From NCBI GenBank assembly GCA_944326355.1, contig CALVDO010000002.1, forward strand, positions 62,001-126,000: a DNA stretch of 64,000 nucleotides, written 5' to 3'. Under the pieces are notes generated by a model. That model did no database searches. It saw only the letters and a program-made list of their open reading frames with translations, and had not been told where the DNA came from. Source of the stretch: an uncultured Bacteroidales bacterium (GTDB taxonomy: Bacteria > Bacteroidota > Bacteroidia > Bacteroidales > UBA932). The position numbers were made by a program, and so were the translations under genes. Below are positions 16,138-24,342 of this stretch, piece by piece. How positions within the stretch are numbered: the first letter of the stretch is position 1; every line of letters starts with the position of its first letter.

Positions 16138-18291
16138 CTACTCGTCCTTCTCCTGCTCCATGTATGCCTTGAGAAGCTTCTCCTGAACGTCGCCCGGAAC
16201 AGGCTGATAGTCCGCGAAGCGCATGGTGAACGTCGCGCTGCCGGAAGTCAGTGAGCTTAGAGCTGTGGAATACTTGTAGAGCTCGGCAAGCGGAACCCTT
16301 GCCTTGATCACGTCAAATCCCTTGTCGCTCCCCATGCCCTCGATAAGAGCCCTGCGGTTCTGCAGATCAGACATACAGGCTCCCATATACTCCGAAGGCG
16401 TCATGACCTCGAGACTGTAGATAGGCTCCATGATCTTAGGCCCGGCGTTGCGGAAGGCTTCCTTGAAGGCGTTGCGGGCTGCAAGCACGAATGATATCTC
16501 ATTGGAGTCTACCGGGTGCATCTTTCCGTCATAGACATATACTCTGATGTCCCTCGCGAGAGAGCCGGTCAGCGGCCCTTCGCTCATCTTGTCCATTATG
16601 CCCTTGAGAATGGCAGGCATGAAACGGGCGTCAATCGCTCCTCCGACTATACAGTTGTAGAACTCGAGCTTACCGCCCCATTCGAGATCATAAGACTCCT
16701 TGCTCTTGATGTTGAGCACCATCTCCTTTCCGTCTATCCTGAAGCGGTTTGTGGCCTCAACGCCCTCCACGATCGGACAAACGAGCAGATGCACCTCGCC
16801 GAACTGCCCTGCCCCGCCGGACTGCTTCTTGTGCCGGTAGTTGGCCACTGCGACCTTGGTGATGGTCTCTCTATAGGAAATCTTCGGAGGGAAGAACTCC
16901 ATCTCGATCTTGTTCTCGTTCTTGAGCCTCCACTTCACGATGTTGACGTGCTGCTCGCCCTGTCCCTTGAGAATGGTCTGCTTCAACTCCTTGGAATACT
17001 CCACGATGACTGTCGGATCTTCCGCCGAAATGCGGTTGAGAGCCTCACTCATCTTCTCCTCGTCCTTCTGCTCCTTGGCCTTGACGGCTGTACGGAACTT
17101 TGAGGCAGGGAAGGTGATGTGCTCATAGGCGATGTCCGTGCCAGGCTGCGAAAGCGTCACGTTGACCTTCGCGTTGCGGAGCTTGACCGTACAGCCGATG
17201 TCTCCGGCATAAAGATCGGACACCTTCTCCTTCTTTTTGCCCGCCACGGCATAGATAGTCGTGATGCGCTCCTTGTCTCCCGTATCAGGGTTCTCGAGAT
17301 CCTGTCCCTCCGTGAGCTCTCCGGACATCACCTTGAAATATGCGACTTCTCCGAGATGCTGCTCTACGGCCGTCCTGTATATGAACAGCGAAGTAGGGGC
17401 GTCCTGCTTGCACTCGATCTCGCGGCCGTCCGTCGTCATCGCCTTTCGCTCCGCAGGAGACGGAGCCGTCTTTATCGTAAACTCCATGAGCCTCTTCACC
17501 CCGATGTCCTTCTTAGCCGAAAGGCAGAACACAGGCATCACGGCTCCGGATCTGAGTCCCAGTCCGATTCCCTTGCGGATCTCGTCCTCCGTAAGCTCGC
17601 CGGAATCAAAGAACTTCTCCATGAGAGTGTCATCATACTCAGCCGCCCTCTCCACGAGAGCCGACCTGAGCTCCTCAGCCTCTGCCCGGTACTGCTCCGG
17701 AATCTCCAGATCCTCCCTCGTGCCGTTGGCGTCGGCGAAATGATAGTACTTCATCTTGAGCACGTCGATGAAACCGTCGAAGCCCGGACCCGGATTGACC
17801 GGGAACTGCACGATGACCGGACGGCCGCCGAACGCCTCCTTCAGAGTCTCTACGGTGTTTTCCCACGATGCCTTCTCCCCGTCGAGCTGATTTACCGCCG
17901 CGATAAGCGGAAGACTGTATGTCTCGGCATAGCGGGCAAAGATCTCCGTACCTACCTCCACGCCCTGCTGAGCGTTCACGACCAGAATGCCCGTATCGCA
18001 TACCTTAAAGGCGGAGACGGCGCCTCCGACAAAGTCGTCAGCTCCCGGGGTATCTATGATGTTGAACTTCGTGTCCATGAATTCCGCATACAGCGGAGTC
18101 GGATATATTGACCTCTGATTGATCTGTTCGATTTCTGAATTGTCCGAAACGGTGTTCCTGGTCTCAACGGCACCGCGTCTGTCTATGACCTTGCCTTCGA
18201 ACAGCATCGCTTCAGACAACGTGGTCTTGCCGGACTTTGTGCTGCCGAGAAGGACCACATTACGGATGTTCTGTGTGGAATAAGCTCTCAT
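16138..18291 (-). CDS. EF-G2-like translation elongation factor paralogue
   Basis: The 717-residue protein has the full EF-G domain order: G domain ~1-275, domain II ~300-385, III, IV (KQSGGAGQFGEVHLLV) and V. The GTP-binding part is altered. G1 is intact (GSTKSGKT, 16-23). G3 is DTPGADDF instead of DTPGHVDF, so the His that activates water is Ala84. The switch I RGITI motif reads RSIYPTP, and G4 is NQLD instead of NKMD. These changes fit the Bacteroides EF-G2 type, reported for B. thetaiotaomicron as a paralogue that promotes translocation without GTP hydrolysis and helps during starvation and gut colonisation (from memory). It stands alone behind a good promoter. The canonical fusA is not in this window. 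Confidence 0.9.
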   Translation of the reverse strand: MRAYSTQNIRNVVLLGSTKSGKTTLSEAMLFEGKVIDRRGAVETRNTVSDNSEIEQINQRSIYPTPLYAEFMDTKFNIIDTPGADDFVGGAVSAFKVCDTGILVVNAQQGVEVGTEIFARYAETYSLPLIAAVNQLDGEKASWENTVETLKEAFGGRPVIVQFPVNPGPGFDGFIDVLKMKYYHFADANGTREDLEIPEQYRAEAEELRSALVERAAEYDDTLMEKFFDSGELTEDEIRKGIGLGLRSGAVMPVFCLSAKKDIGVKRLMEFTIKTAPSPAERKAMTTDGREIECKQDAPTSLFIYRTAVEQHLGEVAYFKVMSGELTEGQDLENPDTGDKERITTIYAVAGKKKEKVSDLYAGDIGCTVKLRNAKVNVTLSQPGTDIAYEHITFPASKFRTAVKAKEQKDEEKMSEALNRISAEDPTVIVEYSKELKQTILKGQGEQHVNIVKWRLKNENKIEMEFFPPKISYRETITKVAVANYRHKKQSGGAGQFGEVHLLVCPIVEGVEATNRFRIDGKEMVLNIKSKESYDLEWGGKLEFYNCIVGGAIDARFMPAILKGIMDKMSEGPLTGSLARDIRVYVYDGKMHPVDSNEISFVLAARNAFKEAFRNAGPKIMEPIYSLEVMTPSEYMGACMSDLQNRRALIEGMGSDKGFDVIKARVPLAELYKYSTALSSLTSGSATFTMRFADYQPVPGDVQEKLLKAYMEQEKDE

Positions 18292-18356
18292 TTTACTTAT
18301 CTGTTATTGGTTATCGTTTTCGTGCGGCGCAATCCCAATCAGATGGCGCATCCTTG

Positions 18357-18387
18357 CAAATTTAAAGAAATTAAACAGCAAAGTCAA
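18357..18387 (-). promoter_or_regulatory. EF-G2 gene promoter (-33/-7)
   Basis: On the minus strand: TTG (18387-18385), 20 bases, then TAAATTTG (18364-18357), a near-ideal Bacteroidetes promoter. The start codon is 65 bases downstream of the -7 element. Confidence 0.65.
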
Positions 18388-18394
18388 CATATTT

Positions 18395-18625
18395 TCACAA
18401 CAAAATTCCGTATTTCTCATAAAAACGTAAGGGAACAGTCCTGCGATACATGTTCATCACCTCTGAGCCGCACCACCCGAAATTCTCGTTCAGATAGGCG
18501 TCCATAGCTTCAGCCGGAACGCCAATCCATCCGCATACGGAGCTGAAGGAAAGCGACGGGTCCATGTACACCTTCTCGTCCTCCATCAGCGCCGCGAACA
18601 GTTCGAAACTCTTTTCAATATCCAT
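18395..18625 (-). CDS. Small HTH-like protein
   Basis: A 76-residue protein beginning MDIEKSFELFAALMEDEKVY. The pattern LMEDEKVYMDPSLSFSSVCGWIGVPAEAMDAYL resembles the start of AraC-type DNA-binding domains of Bacteroidales (helix, 'y.dp.l....a..lgv....l...l'), but the protein is too short to hold both HTH motifs. An upstream in-frame Met (18694) would overlap the promoter region of the divergent XRE gene, so 18625 is preferred. Function unknown; a small regulator is possible. Confidence 0.55.
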   Translation of the reverse strand: MDIEKSFELFAALMEDEKVYMDPSLSFSSVCGWIGVPAEAMDAYLNENFGWCGSEVMNMYRRTVPLRFYEKYGILL

Positions 18626-18841
18626 GATTCTCGTTGTTTTTCTGCAATGCAAATCTGGCCTTATCCGGCTTTTCAGGCAAGAGTCCGACATCATTTTTTA
18701 TATTTTTTGCGCAAGATTTTTCTCTTTTTGATGATATTTTCTCTTTTTGACAAGAATCGGTTGTCAATGGCAAGATTTTCTTATCAGAAGCAGAATGAGA
18801 CATGTCATATTTTTGTGACGGCACAATCAAATTTGGAGAAG

Positions 18842-19264
18842 ATGGACAACATTTCCGTCAAGAAGAACATAGCGGGGATCCGCATCCGAAAAGGCCTGTC
18901 TCAGGAGGCTGCCGCAGAAAAGATGGGCATCTCAAGGACGGCATACAGGAACATCGAATCCGGGGACACCAGGCTCATCAGCGACAGCATCGGAAAGATG
19001 GCCGAGGTCTTCGGAGTATCGGCCGAGGAGATCCTGCTCGGATATGAGCCGGTACGGGAAGACAGCGACCTGCTCAAGGACATGAAGATGAGATATGGAG
19101 AAAAAATCCGGACAATAGAGACAGGCCACGCCGACGAAACGGGACGGCTGAACGCCCAGATCAAGATACTGCAGGAGTTCATTGAGGCTCTGCAGGAGAC
19201 CGTCCGGACCAAGGACGAGGTGATTGCCATGCTGCGCAAGAATCTGGCAGACGCCGGAAAATGA
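18842..19264 (+). CDS. XRE-family HTH regulator with C-terminal coiled coil
   Basis: From the ATG at 18842 (preceded by GGAGAA) the protein has 140 residues. The HTH_3 domain covers ~6-62: IAGIRIRKGLSQEAAAEKMG, then ISRTAYRNIESGDTRLISDS and KMAEVFGVSAEEILLGY. The C-terminal ~60 residues (LNAQIKILQEFIEALQETV, TKDEVIAMLRKNL) form a probable coiled coil for oligomerisation. Earlier in-frame Met codons would add an unusual hydrophobic N-terminus and lie in A/T-rich non-coding sequence. No toxin gene is adjacent; RNase HII follows. This layout is common in Bacteroidales as a stand-alone regulator of unknown targets. Confidence 0.85.
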   Translation: MDNISVKKNIAGIRIRKGLSQEAAAEKMGISRTAYRNIESGDTRLISDSIGKMAEVFGVSAEEILLGYEPVREDSDLLKDMKMRYGEKIRTIETGHADETGRLNAQIKILQEFIEALQETVRTKDEVIAMLRKNLADAGK

Positions 19265-19314
19265 GACCCCAGGGGAAGACGCGTGGAAGAGGCAGCGGAC
19301 ACGGGAGTGAAGCC

Positions 19315-19345
19315 TTTGGATTATCGTCGGGTTTTCCTACTTTTG
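19315..19345 (+). promoter_or_regulatory. rnhB promoter (-33/-7)
   Basis: TTTG (19315-19318), a 19-base spacer, then TACTTTTG (19338-19345): a textbook Bacteroidetes promoter. It fixes the rnhB start downstream, since the earlier in-frame start at 19283 would precede transcription. Confidence 0.75.
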
Positions 19346-19384
19346 CGCATCTTGTATCAGCGACATGATGAGGGAATCCGCAAC

Positions 19385-20188
19385 ATGATGAAGAAGGGAG
19401 AAAAAAATATCGGACTGGAGACGCGGCTGAAGGAGGGACTTGCCGAAGCAGGATGCGACGAAGCCGGCAGAGGGCCGCTCGCAGGCCCGGTATTCGCCGC
19501 GGCAGTGATTCTGCCTCCGGACTTCAGACACCCGGGGCTCAACGACTCCAAGAAGCTGAGCAGGGCCGCAAGGGAAGAACTCCGGGAAGTGATAATGGAA
19601 AATGCGGTCGCCTACGCAGTGGAAGCGGTGTCGGCAGCCGAAATCGACGAAATCAACATTCTCAACGCCTCTATCGCCGGCATGTGGCGAGCTGTAATGA
19701 GCCTGCCCGTCAAGCCTGAGTTCATTGCCGTGGACGGCAACCGCTTCAGGCCCTACGGCAGCATACCCGGCATAAGACAGTCTTACGCCATGAGCCGCTC
19801 CGAGGCGGACCGCCTGAGACTTTTCGGGCCGATGCCGCAGCGGACGTCAACGCCGCAGCGGACGTCGATGCTGCAGCAGATGCCGTCAGGAGCCGATTCC
19901 GCAGCAGGCCCGGACGAATGGCCGTTCCTGCAATATGCGGACATACCGTTCGAATGCGCGGTGAAGGGGGACGGCAGGTACGCCGACATCGCGGCAGCAT
20001 CAGTGCTCGCCAAGACCGAGCGGGACAGGCACATGCTCAGGCTCGCCGAGGAATACCCGCAGTACGGCTGGGACAGAAACATGGGCTATCCGACGAAAGA
20101 CCATATAGAAGCCATACGCAGATACGGCTACACCCCGCATCACAGGAAGAGCTTTCACGTCAGAGAGCTCGAGCCGGCACTGTTCTGA
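19385..20188 (+). CDS. rnhB: Ribonuclease HII with an internal insertion
   Basis: RNase HII cuts the RNA strand of RNA-DNA hybrids and single ribonucleotides in DNA. The 267-residue protein has the acidic active site: GCDEAGRGPLAGPV (Asp25, Glu26), AVDGNRF (Asp117) and ADIAAASVLAKTERD (Asp201). Between DGNRF (~120) and IPFECAVKGDGRY (~187) there are about 60 extra residues, including three 6-residue repeats (PQRTST, PQRTSM, LQQMPS), where most bacterial enzymes have a short loop. The start at 19385 follows the promoter; ATG at 19388 is equally possible. Core residues are intact, so it is probably active. Confidence 0.93.
   Translation: MMKKGEKNIGLETRLKEGLAEAGCDEAGRGPLAGPVFAAAVILPPDFRHPGLNDSKKLSRAAREELREVIMENAVAYAVEAVSAAEIDEINILNASIAGMWRAVMSLPVKPEFIAVDGNRFRPYGSIPGIRQSYAMSRSEADRLRLFGPMPQRTSTPQRTSMLQQMPSGADSAAGPDEWPFLQYADIPFECAVKGDGRYADIAAASVLAKTERDRHMLRLAEEYPQYGWDRNMGYPTKDHIEAIRRYGYTPHHRKSFHVRELEPALF
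19834..19887 (+). repeat. 18-bp tandem repeats inside rnhB
   Basis: GCCGCAGCGGACGTC-type units at 19834-19851 and 19852-19869 are nearly identical; 19870-19887 is a degenerate third copy. They are in frame and lie in the RNase HII insertion. Confidence 0.85.
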
Positions 20189-20230
20189 AACACCGGGCAG
20201 TCACACCCTGTCCTGCCGCGACCGCCGGGA

Positions 20231-20262
20231 TTGCGGATTTCTCCCCTTAAATATTATCTTTG
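20231..20262 (+). promoter_or_regulatory. S46 peptidase promoter (-33/-7)
   Basis: TTG (20231-20233), 21 bases, TATCTTTG (20255-20262), 83 bases before the start codon. Confidence 0.6.
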
Positions 20263-20345
20263 CAGTCCGGAACCGGGCGCCTGTCTACGGACTGGCCGGA
20301 CATGACGCGACCGTTCCGGACAAAACACACAATTAACAGCGACTC

Positions 20346-22511
20346 ATGAAGAAATTGCTTTGTCTGATCACCGCGCTTGCTGTCGTCTCGACAGGGCTGC
20401 GGGCCGATGAGGGGATGTGGATGCTGCCCCTTCTCAAGAAAATGAACGCCAAGACGATGGAAGAGCTCGGATGCAGACTTTCCCCGTCGGACATCTACAG
20501 CATCAACAGCTCCTCGCTCAAGGACGCCGTAGTGCAGTTCGGCGGAGGCTGCACCGGAGAACTCATCTCCGACGAGGGACTGCTCGTCACCAACCATCAC
20601 TGCGGCTACGCCAGCATACAGAAGCTCAGCTCAGTCGAGCATGACTATCTGTCGGACGGCTACTGGGCGATGAACAGAAGCGAGGAGCTTCCGGTGGAGG
20701 GACTCACCGTCACCTTCCTTGAAAGCCTGACGGACATCACCCCTGCCCTCGAAAAGGCGGCCAATAAGGCCCGCAAAGAGGCCGGAGACTCTCCCGACGC
20801 CGACGCCGTCGTGGCAAAAGCAGTCGCCGACACCGAGGCCCGGCTGATAAAGAAGGCCCAGGACAGCAATCCGCACTGCGACGTGGTGAGCATGCCGTTC
20901 TATAACGACAACGTCAAATACCTTATAGTATATAAGACATACAGGGACATCCGCTTCGTGGGCGCACCGCCTTCCTCCATCGGAAAGTTCGGAGCAGACA
21001 CAGACAACTGGATGTGGCCTCGGCACACCGGCGACTTCTCGATGTTCCGCATATACGCCGACAGGAACAACAATCCCGCCGACTACTCCGAGGACAACGT
21101 GCCTTACACCCCGAAGACCCATCTGAAGATCTCCCTCAAGGGAATCAATGAAGGGGACTATGCCATGATCATGGGCTACCCGGGCAGGACCAACAGATTC
21201 TACACTTCGCCAGAGCTGCAGTTCCTTCTCGATATGCAGGACATCGCAATCGAGGCCCGCACCATCCGTCAGGACATAATGATGGAGGACATGCTGGCCG
21301 ATCCTAAGGTGAAGATCCAGTATGCCAGCAAGTACGCAGGCTCTTCAAACGGATGGAAGAAATGGATAGGGATGAAACAGGCTTTCGCCAAACTGAACGT
21401 CATCGGAAGGGCCGAGGAAGAGGAAGCCGCATTCACCGCCTGGGTGAACGGATCGCCGAAGAGGCAGAAGGCTTACGGCAACGCCCTCAGACAGATCAGG
21501 GAAGGAATCGAGACCGGACGCGAAGCCAACCGGATTGTAAGGACGGCAATGGAATCGGTATTCAGGATAGAGCTTGCCGGCATAGCCTCCGCATTCAGCA
21601 ACGCAGCCAGGACGTCTCTGAGCGCATCCGAGACAAAAGACACTCTGAAAGCCTTTGAAGACGCCTTCGCCACAGTGGCCGACCTCTATAAAGACTACTC
21701 TGTCAGCACAGACGTCAAGGAAGCCAAGGCGCTCCTCGGCTACTACAGGACACATGTCGACGCCGGACACTATCTGAACGGCATCAGCGCGGACTTCGGC
21801 ACCATGGACATTGACGCATATGTCGACCGGCTGTTCGAAACGAGCGCCTTCACCTCGGCCGAGAAGCTGAGCGAAGCCATTGACAGAGCAGACCGCTCGG
21901 AGCTCTTCTCAGACCCTGCCATAACTCTGGCGAAGGCTGCCGCCGAGGTCCTGATTCCGCTTTACGCCGACATCGACAGAAGCGACTCCCTCCTCGCGGC
22001 AGGGCGCAAGGCCTATACCGCAGGCCTCCTCGAATGGAAGAAGGGCGAGCCTTCATATCCTGACGCCAACTTCACGATGCGCCTGACATACGGCACAGTC
22101 AAGGGCTACTCCCCTAAAGACGCCGTCATCTATAAATACTACACCACCCTCGACGGAGTAATGGAGAAGGAAGACCCGGACAACTGGGAATTCGTCGTGC
22201 CTGCAAAGCTCAAGGAGCTATGGAAGGAAAAGGAGTTCGGAGAATACGCCATGCCTGACGGAAGAATGCCGGTAGCGTTCCTCTCCAACAACGACATCAC
22301 GGGAGGCAACTCCGGAAGCCCTGTCCTCAACGCCGACGGAGAACTCATCGGGCTCGCGTTCGACGGCAACTGGGAGTCAATGAGCAGCGACATCATGTTC
22401 GAGCCGGACCTCCAGAGATGCATTAATGTCGACATCCGTTATGTGCTCTTCATCGTGGACAAGTTCGGCGGCGCCGGGCATCTCCTTGACGAGATGGATA
22501 TAATAAAATAA
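20346..22511 (+). CDS. Family S46 dipeptidyl-peptidase (DPP7-type)
   Basis: A periplasmic exopeptidase that removes dipeptides from peptides and feeds the amino-acid metabolism of Bacteroidetes. The 721-residue protein has a signal peptide (MKKLLCLITALAVVSTGLRA). The chymotrypsin-fold triad is visible: TNHHCGYAS (His85), FGADTDNWMWPRHTGDF (Asp) and GGNSGSPV (Ser656). The S1-pocket residue that separates DPP7 from DPP11 is Gly674 (FDGNWE) where DPP11 has Arg (FDRNWE), from memory. This suggests preference for hydrophobic rather than acidic P1 residues. It has its own promoter and is followed by a hairpin. Confidence 0.92.
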   Translation: MKKLLCLITALAVVSTGLRADEGMWMLPLLKKMNAKTMEELGCRLSPSDIYSINSSSLKDAVVQFGGGCTGELISDEGLLVTNHHCGYASIQKLSSVEHDYLSDGYWAMNRSEELPVEGLTVTFLESLTDITPALEKAANKARKEAGDSPDADAVVAKAVADTEARLIKKAQDSNPHCDVVSMPFYNDNVKYLIVYKTYRDIRFVGAPPSSIGKFGADTDNWMWPRHTGDFSMFRIYADRNNNPADYSEDNVPYTPKTHLKISLKGINEGDYAMIMGYPGRTNRFYTSPELQFLLDMQDIAIEARTIRQDIMMEDMLADPKVKIQYASKYAGSSNGWKKWIGMKQAFAKLNVIGRAEEEEAAFTAWVNGSPKRQKAYGNALRQIREGIETGREANRIVRTAMESVFRIELAGIASAFSNAARTSLSASETKDTLKAFEDAFATVADLYKDYSVSTDVKEAKALLGYYRTHVDAGHYLNGISADFGTMDIDAYVDRLFETSAFTSAEKLSEAIDRADRSELFSDPAITLAKAAAEVLIPLYADIDRSDSLLAAGRKAYTAGLLEWKKGEPSYPDANFTMRLTYGTVKGYSPKDAVIYKYYTTLDGVMEKEDPDNWEFVVPAKLKELWKEKEFGEYAMPDGRMPVAFLSNNDITGGNSGSPVLNADGELIGLAFDGNWESMSSDIMFEPDLQRCINVDIRYVLFIVDKFGGAGHLLDEMDIIK

Positions 22512-22531
22512 GCAGGAACGACAACACACAG

Positions 22532-22569
22532 AGAAGAGGGAAACAAAACGTCATTGTTCACCCTCTTCT
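22532..22569 (+). terminator. Hairpin after the S46 peptidase gene
   Basis: A 9-bp stem (AGAAGAGGG with CCCTCTTCT) encloses a further AACAA/TTGTT pairing. Only a short T-run follows, so termination may be partial, and mrp starts 20 bases later. Confidence 0.5.
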
Positions 22570-22589
22570 TGACATAATATGACATTCCA

Positions 22590-23669
22590 ATGAAACAGAA
22601 TGAAGTAATGAAAATGCTCTACGATGTCCAGCATCCTGCAAAGGGCGACAGGAACATCGTGGAGCTCGGAATGGTAGAAAAGGTGGAATGCGAAGACGGG
22701 AAGGTGACCGTCACTCTCGCGTTCTCAAGGCATCGGGACCCGCTCGCGGAATACCTCATCGGCAGCACGAAGGCCGCAATCATCAGGCATGCCCCGGGCA
22801 CTGAGGTGGAGGTAAAGACCGTGATTCGGGACGAGGCGAAGAAGAAGCCGGCCGGACTGGATCTCGGACTTGACGAGATTTCAAAGGTCAGACACATAAT
22901 AGGTGTGGCCTCGGGCAAGGGAGGAGTCGGAAAATCCACCGTCGCGGTCAACCTCGCAGTCGCCCTCGCACGCCTCGGCTACAAGGTCGGACTTGCCGAC
23001 GCCGACGTATACGGGCCGTCCGTGCCGAAGATGACCGGAACTGAGGACGACCAGCCGCAGGCGTTTCTGGAAGGAGAGAAGGAAGTCATACTGCCTCTCG
23101 AGAAATACGGCGTGAAATGGATGTCCATAGGCTACTTCGCAAAGCCCGGACAGGCTCTTATCTGGAGAGGGCCTATGGCCTGCAACGCCTTGAAGCAGAT
23201 GATTCTTCAGGTGAGATGGGAAGAACTCGACTTTCTGCTCATCGACATGCCGCCGGGGACAGGAGACATACACATCAGTCTCGTCCACGACATCCCTATG
23301 ACAGGGGCGGTGATAGTGACGACCCCGCAGGCCGTAGCGCTTGCCGACGTGGAAAAAGGCGTCAACATGTTCCGCAACGAGAGCATACGCAAACCGATAT
23401 TCGGACTTGTGGAGAACATGGCGTGGTTCACTCCGGAAGAGCTGCCTGAGAACAGGTACTATATCTTCGGAAAGGACGGAGGACGGGAAATGGCAGACAG
23501 ATACGGCATTCCTCTTCTCGGACAGATTCCTATCGTCCAGAGCATCCGCGAAAGCGGCGACGGCGGAGAGCCTGCCGCCCTTTCCGACAGACCTGACGGA
23601 CTCGCCTTCATCGAACTCGCCGGCAAGCTTGCCGAAGCAGTCAAACCGTTTGACGGACAGTCAGAATAA
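22590..23669 (+). CDS. Mrp/NBP35-family iron-sulfur carrier ATPase
   Basis: A 359-residue protein: N-terminal DUF59/MIP18 domain (~1-80), then a deviant Walker A P-loop (IGVASGKGGVGKST, ~104-117), GLADADVYGPSVPKM and LLIDMPPGTGD. Mrp/ApbC proteins bind and pass on Fe-S clusters in the cytoplasm. The usual C-terminal CxxC is absent here: the region reads MAWFTPEELPENRYYIFG. That form is familiar to me from Bacteroidetes Mrp proteins. Cluster transfer is therefore inferred from the family, not from cluster ligands. A strong terminator follows. Confidence 0.92.
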   Translation: MKQNEVMKMLYDVQHPAKGDRNIVELGMVEKVECEDGKVTVTLAFSRHRDPLAEYLIGSTKAAIIRHAPGTEVEVKTVIRDEAKKKPAGLDLGLDEISKVRHIIGVASGKGGVGKSTVAVNLAVALARLGYKVGLADADVYGPSVPKMTGTEDDQPQAFLEGEKEVILPLEKYGVKWMSIGYFAKPGQALIWRGPMACNALKQMILQVRWEELDFLLIDMPPGTGDIHISLVHDIPMTGAVIVTTPQAVALADVEKGVNMFRNESIRKPIFGLVENMAWFTPEELPENRYYIFGKDGGREMADRYGIPLLGQIPIVQSIRESGDGGEPAALSDRPDGLAFIELAGKLAEAVKPFDGQSE

Positions 23670-23687
23670 GAAATGTCGTCAAGAAAG

Positions 23688-23733
23688 AACCCTGTCATCA
23701 TCCGGAAACGGATTTTGACAGGGTTTCTTTTTT
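23688..23733. terminator. Bidirectional terminator between mrp and the DUF4234-like gene
   Basis: Stem AACCCTGTCA / TGACAGGGTT (23688-23697, 23716-23725) with flanking A- and T-rich tracts on both sides, between convergent genes. Confidence 0.85.
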
Positions 23734-23744
23734 ATTTCCCGGAT

Positions 23745-24158
23745 TCAGAATCGCAGTCCGGCAGCTGCCAGTTCCGCATTGTAGCTCTCGCATAGAAAGT
23801 TCATGGCCTTGAAGAACCTGTGACAGAAAATGAACGGCCCCACCACAATCAGTGAACCGAAGACTTCCCAGCCCCAGAAATCCCAGACGCTGAAATCATA
23901 CGGAATGCTCCTGGTCTTGAGTTCATCCCCTATCCTTGCACAAAGGCGGTGATACCATACCAGCGGCGCAATCCCGAGTGTCAGCCAGCTGAAAATGAAG
24001 AATATCAGACAGTAATTCATCGTATTCTTGCCGTCGTGCTTCGTGGCAATCATATTGATCTCGATGGATACCTTGGTCATCACCACTATTGCATAAATGC
24101 CGAGAGTAATGATGGAAAGAAGAATGAACTTCAGAAGTCCCCTGTCCGTTGTTAACAT
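23745..24158 (-). CDS. DUF4234-like membrane protein
   Basis: A 137-residue protein with three to four membrane helices. The start, LLKFILLSIITLGIYAIVVMT, followed by NYCLIFFIFSWLTLGIAPLVWYH, matches the DUF4234/'superinfection immunity'-type small membrane families in which a Gly-Ile-Tyr motif ends the first helix. The C-terminus (FFKAMNFLCESYNAELA) is cytoplasmic and helical. Function unknown. It is followed by a shared terminator; the 184 bases upstream (24159-24342) hold nothing I recognise. Confidence 0.6.
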   Translation of the reverse strand: MLTTDRGLLKFILLSIITLGIYAIVVMTKVSIEINMIATKHDGKNTMNYCLIFFIFSWLTLGIAPLVWYHRLCARIGDELKTRSIPYDFSVWDFWGWEVFGSLIVVGPFIFCHRFFKAMNFLCESYNAELAAAGLRF

Positions 24159-24342
24159 AAGAAAAAGATTTATAAGTCAGTAAATAAGGTTACAGTCATT
24201 CCGATGTCCACGCAAAGCAGGTTTCAAAGTCAGAAATACAACACACAAGAGCCCACATGACGCCAATAACCTGAATCACATCATTTTCATAAAGGTAGAC
24301 AAAATTTATATACTATCCAAATCCAATGCAGCCCACCCGGCA

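Noticed and set aside
17119..18111. A 330-codon open frame opposite the EF-G2 gene
   Set aside because: Arg/Leu/His-rich translation without motifs; a shadow of the conserved gene on the other strand.
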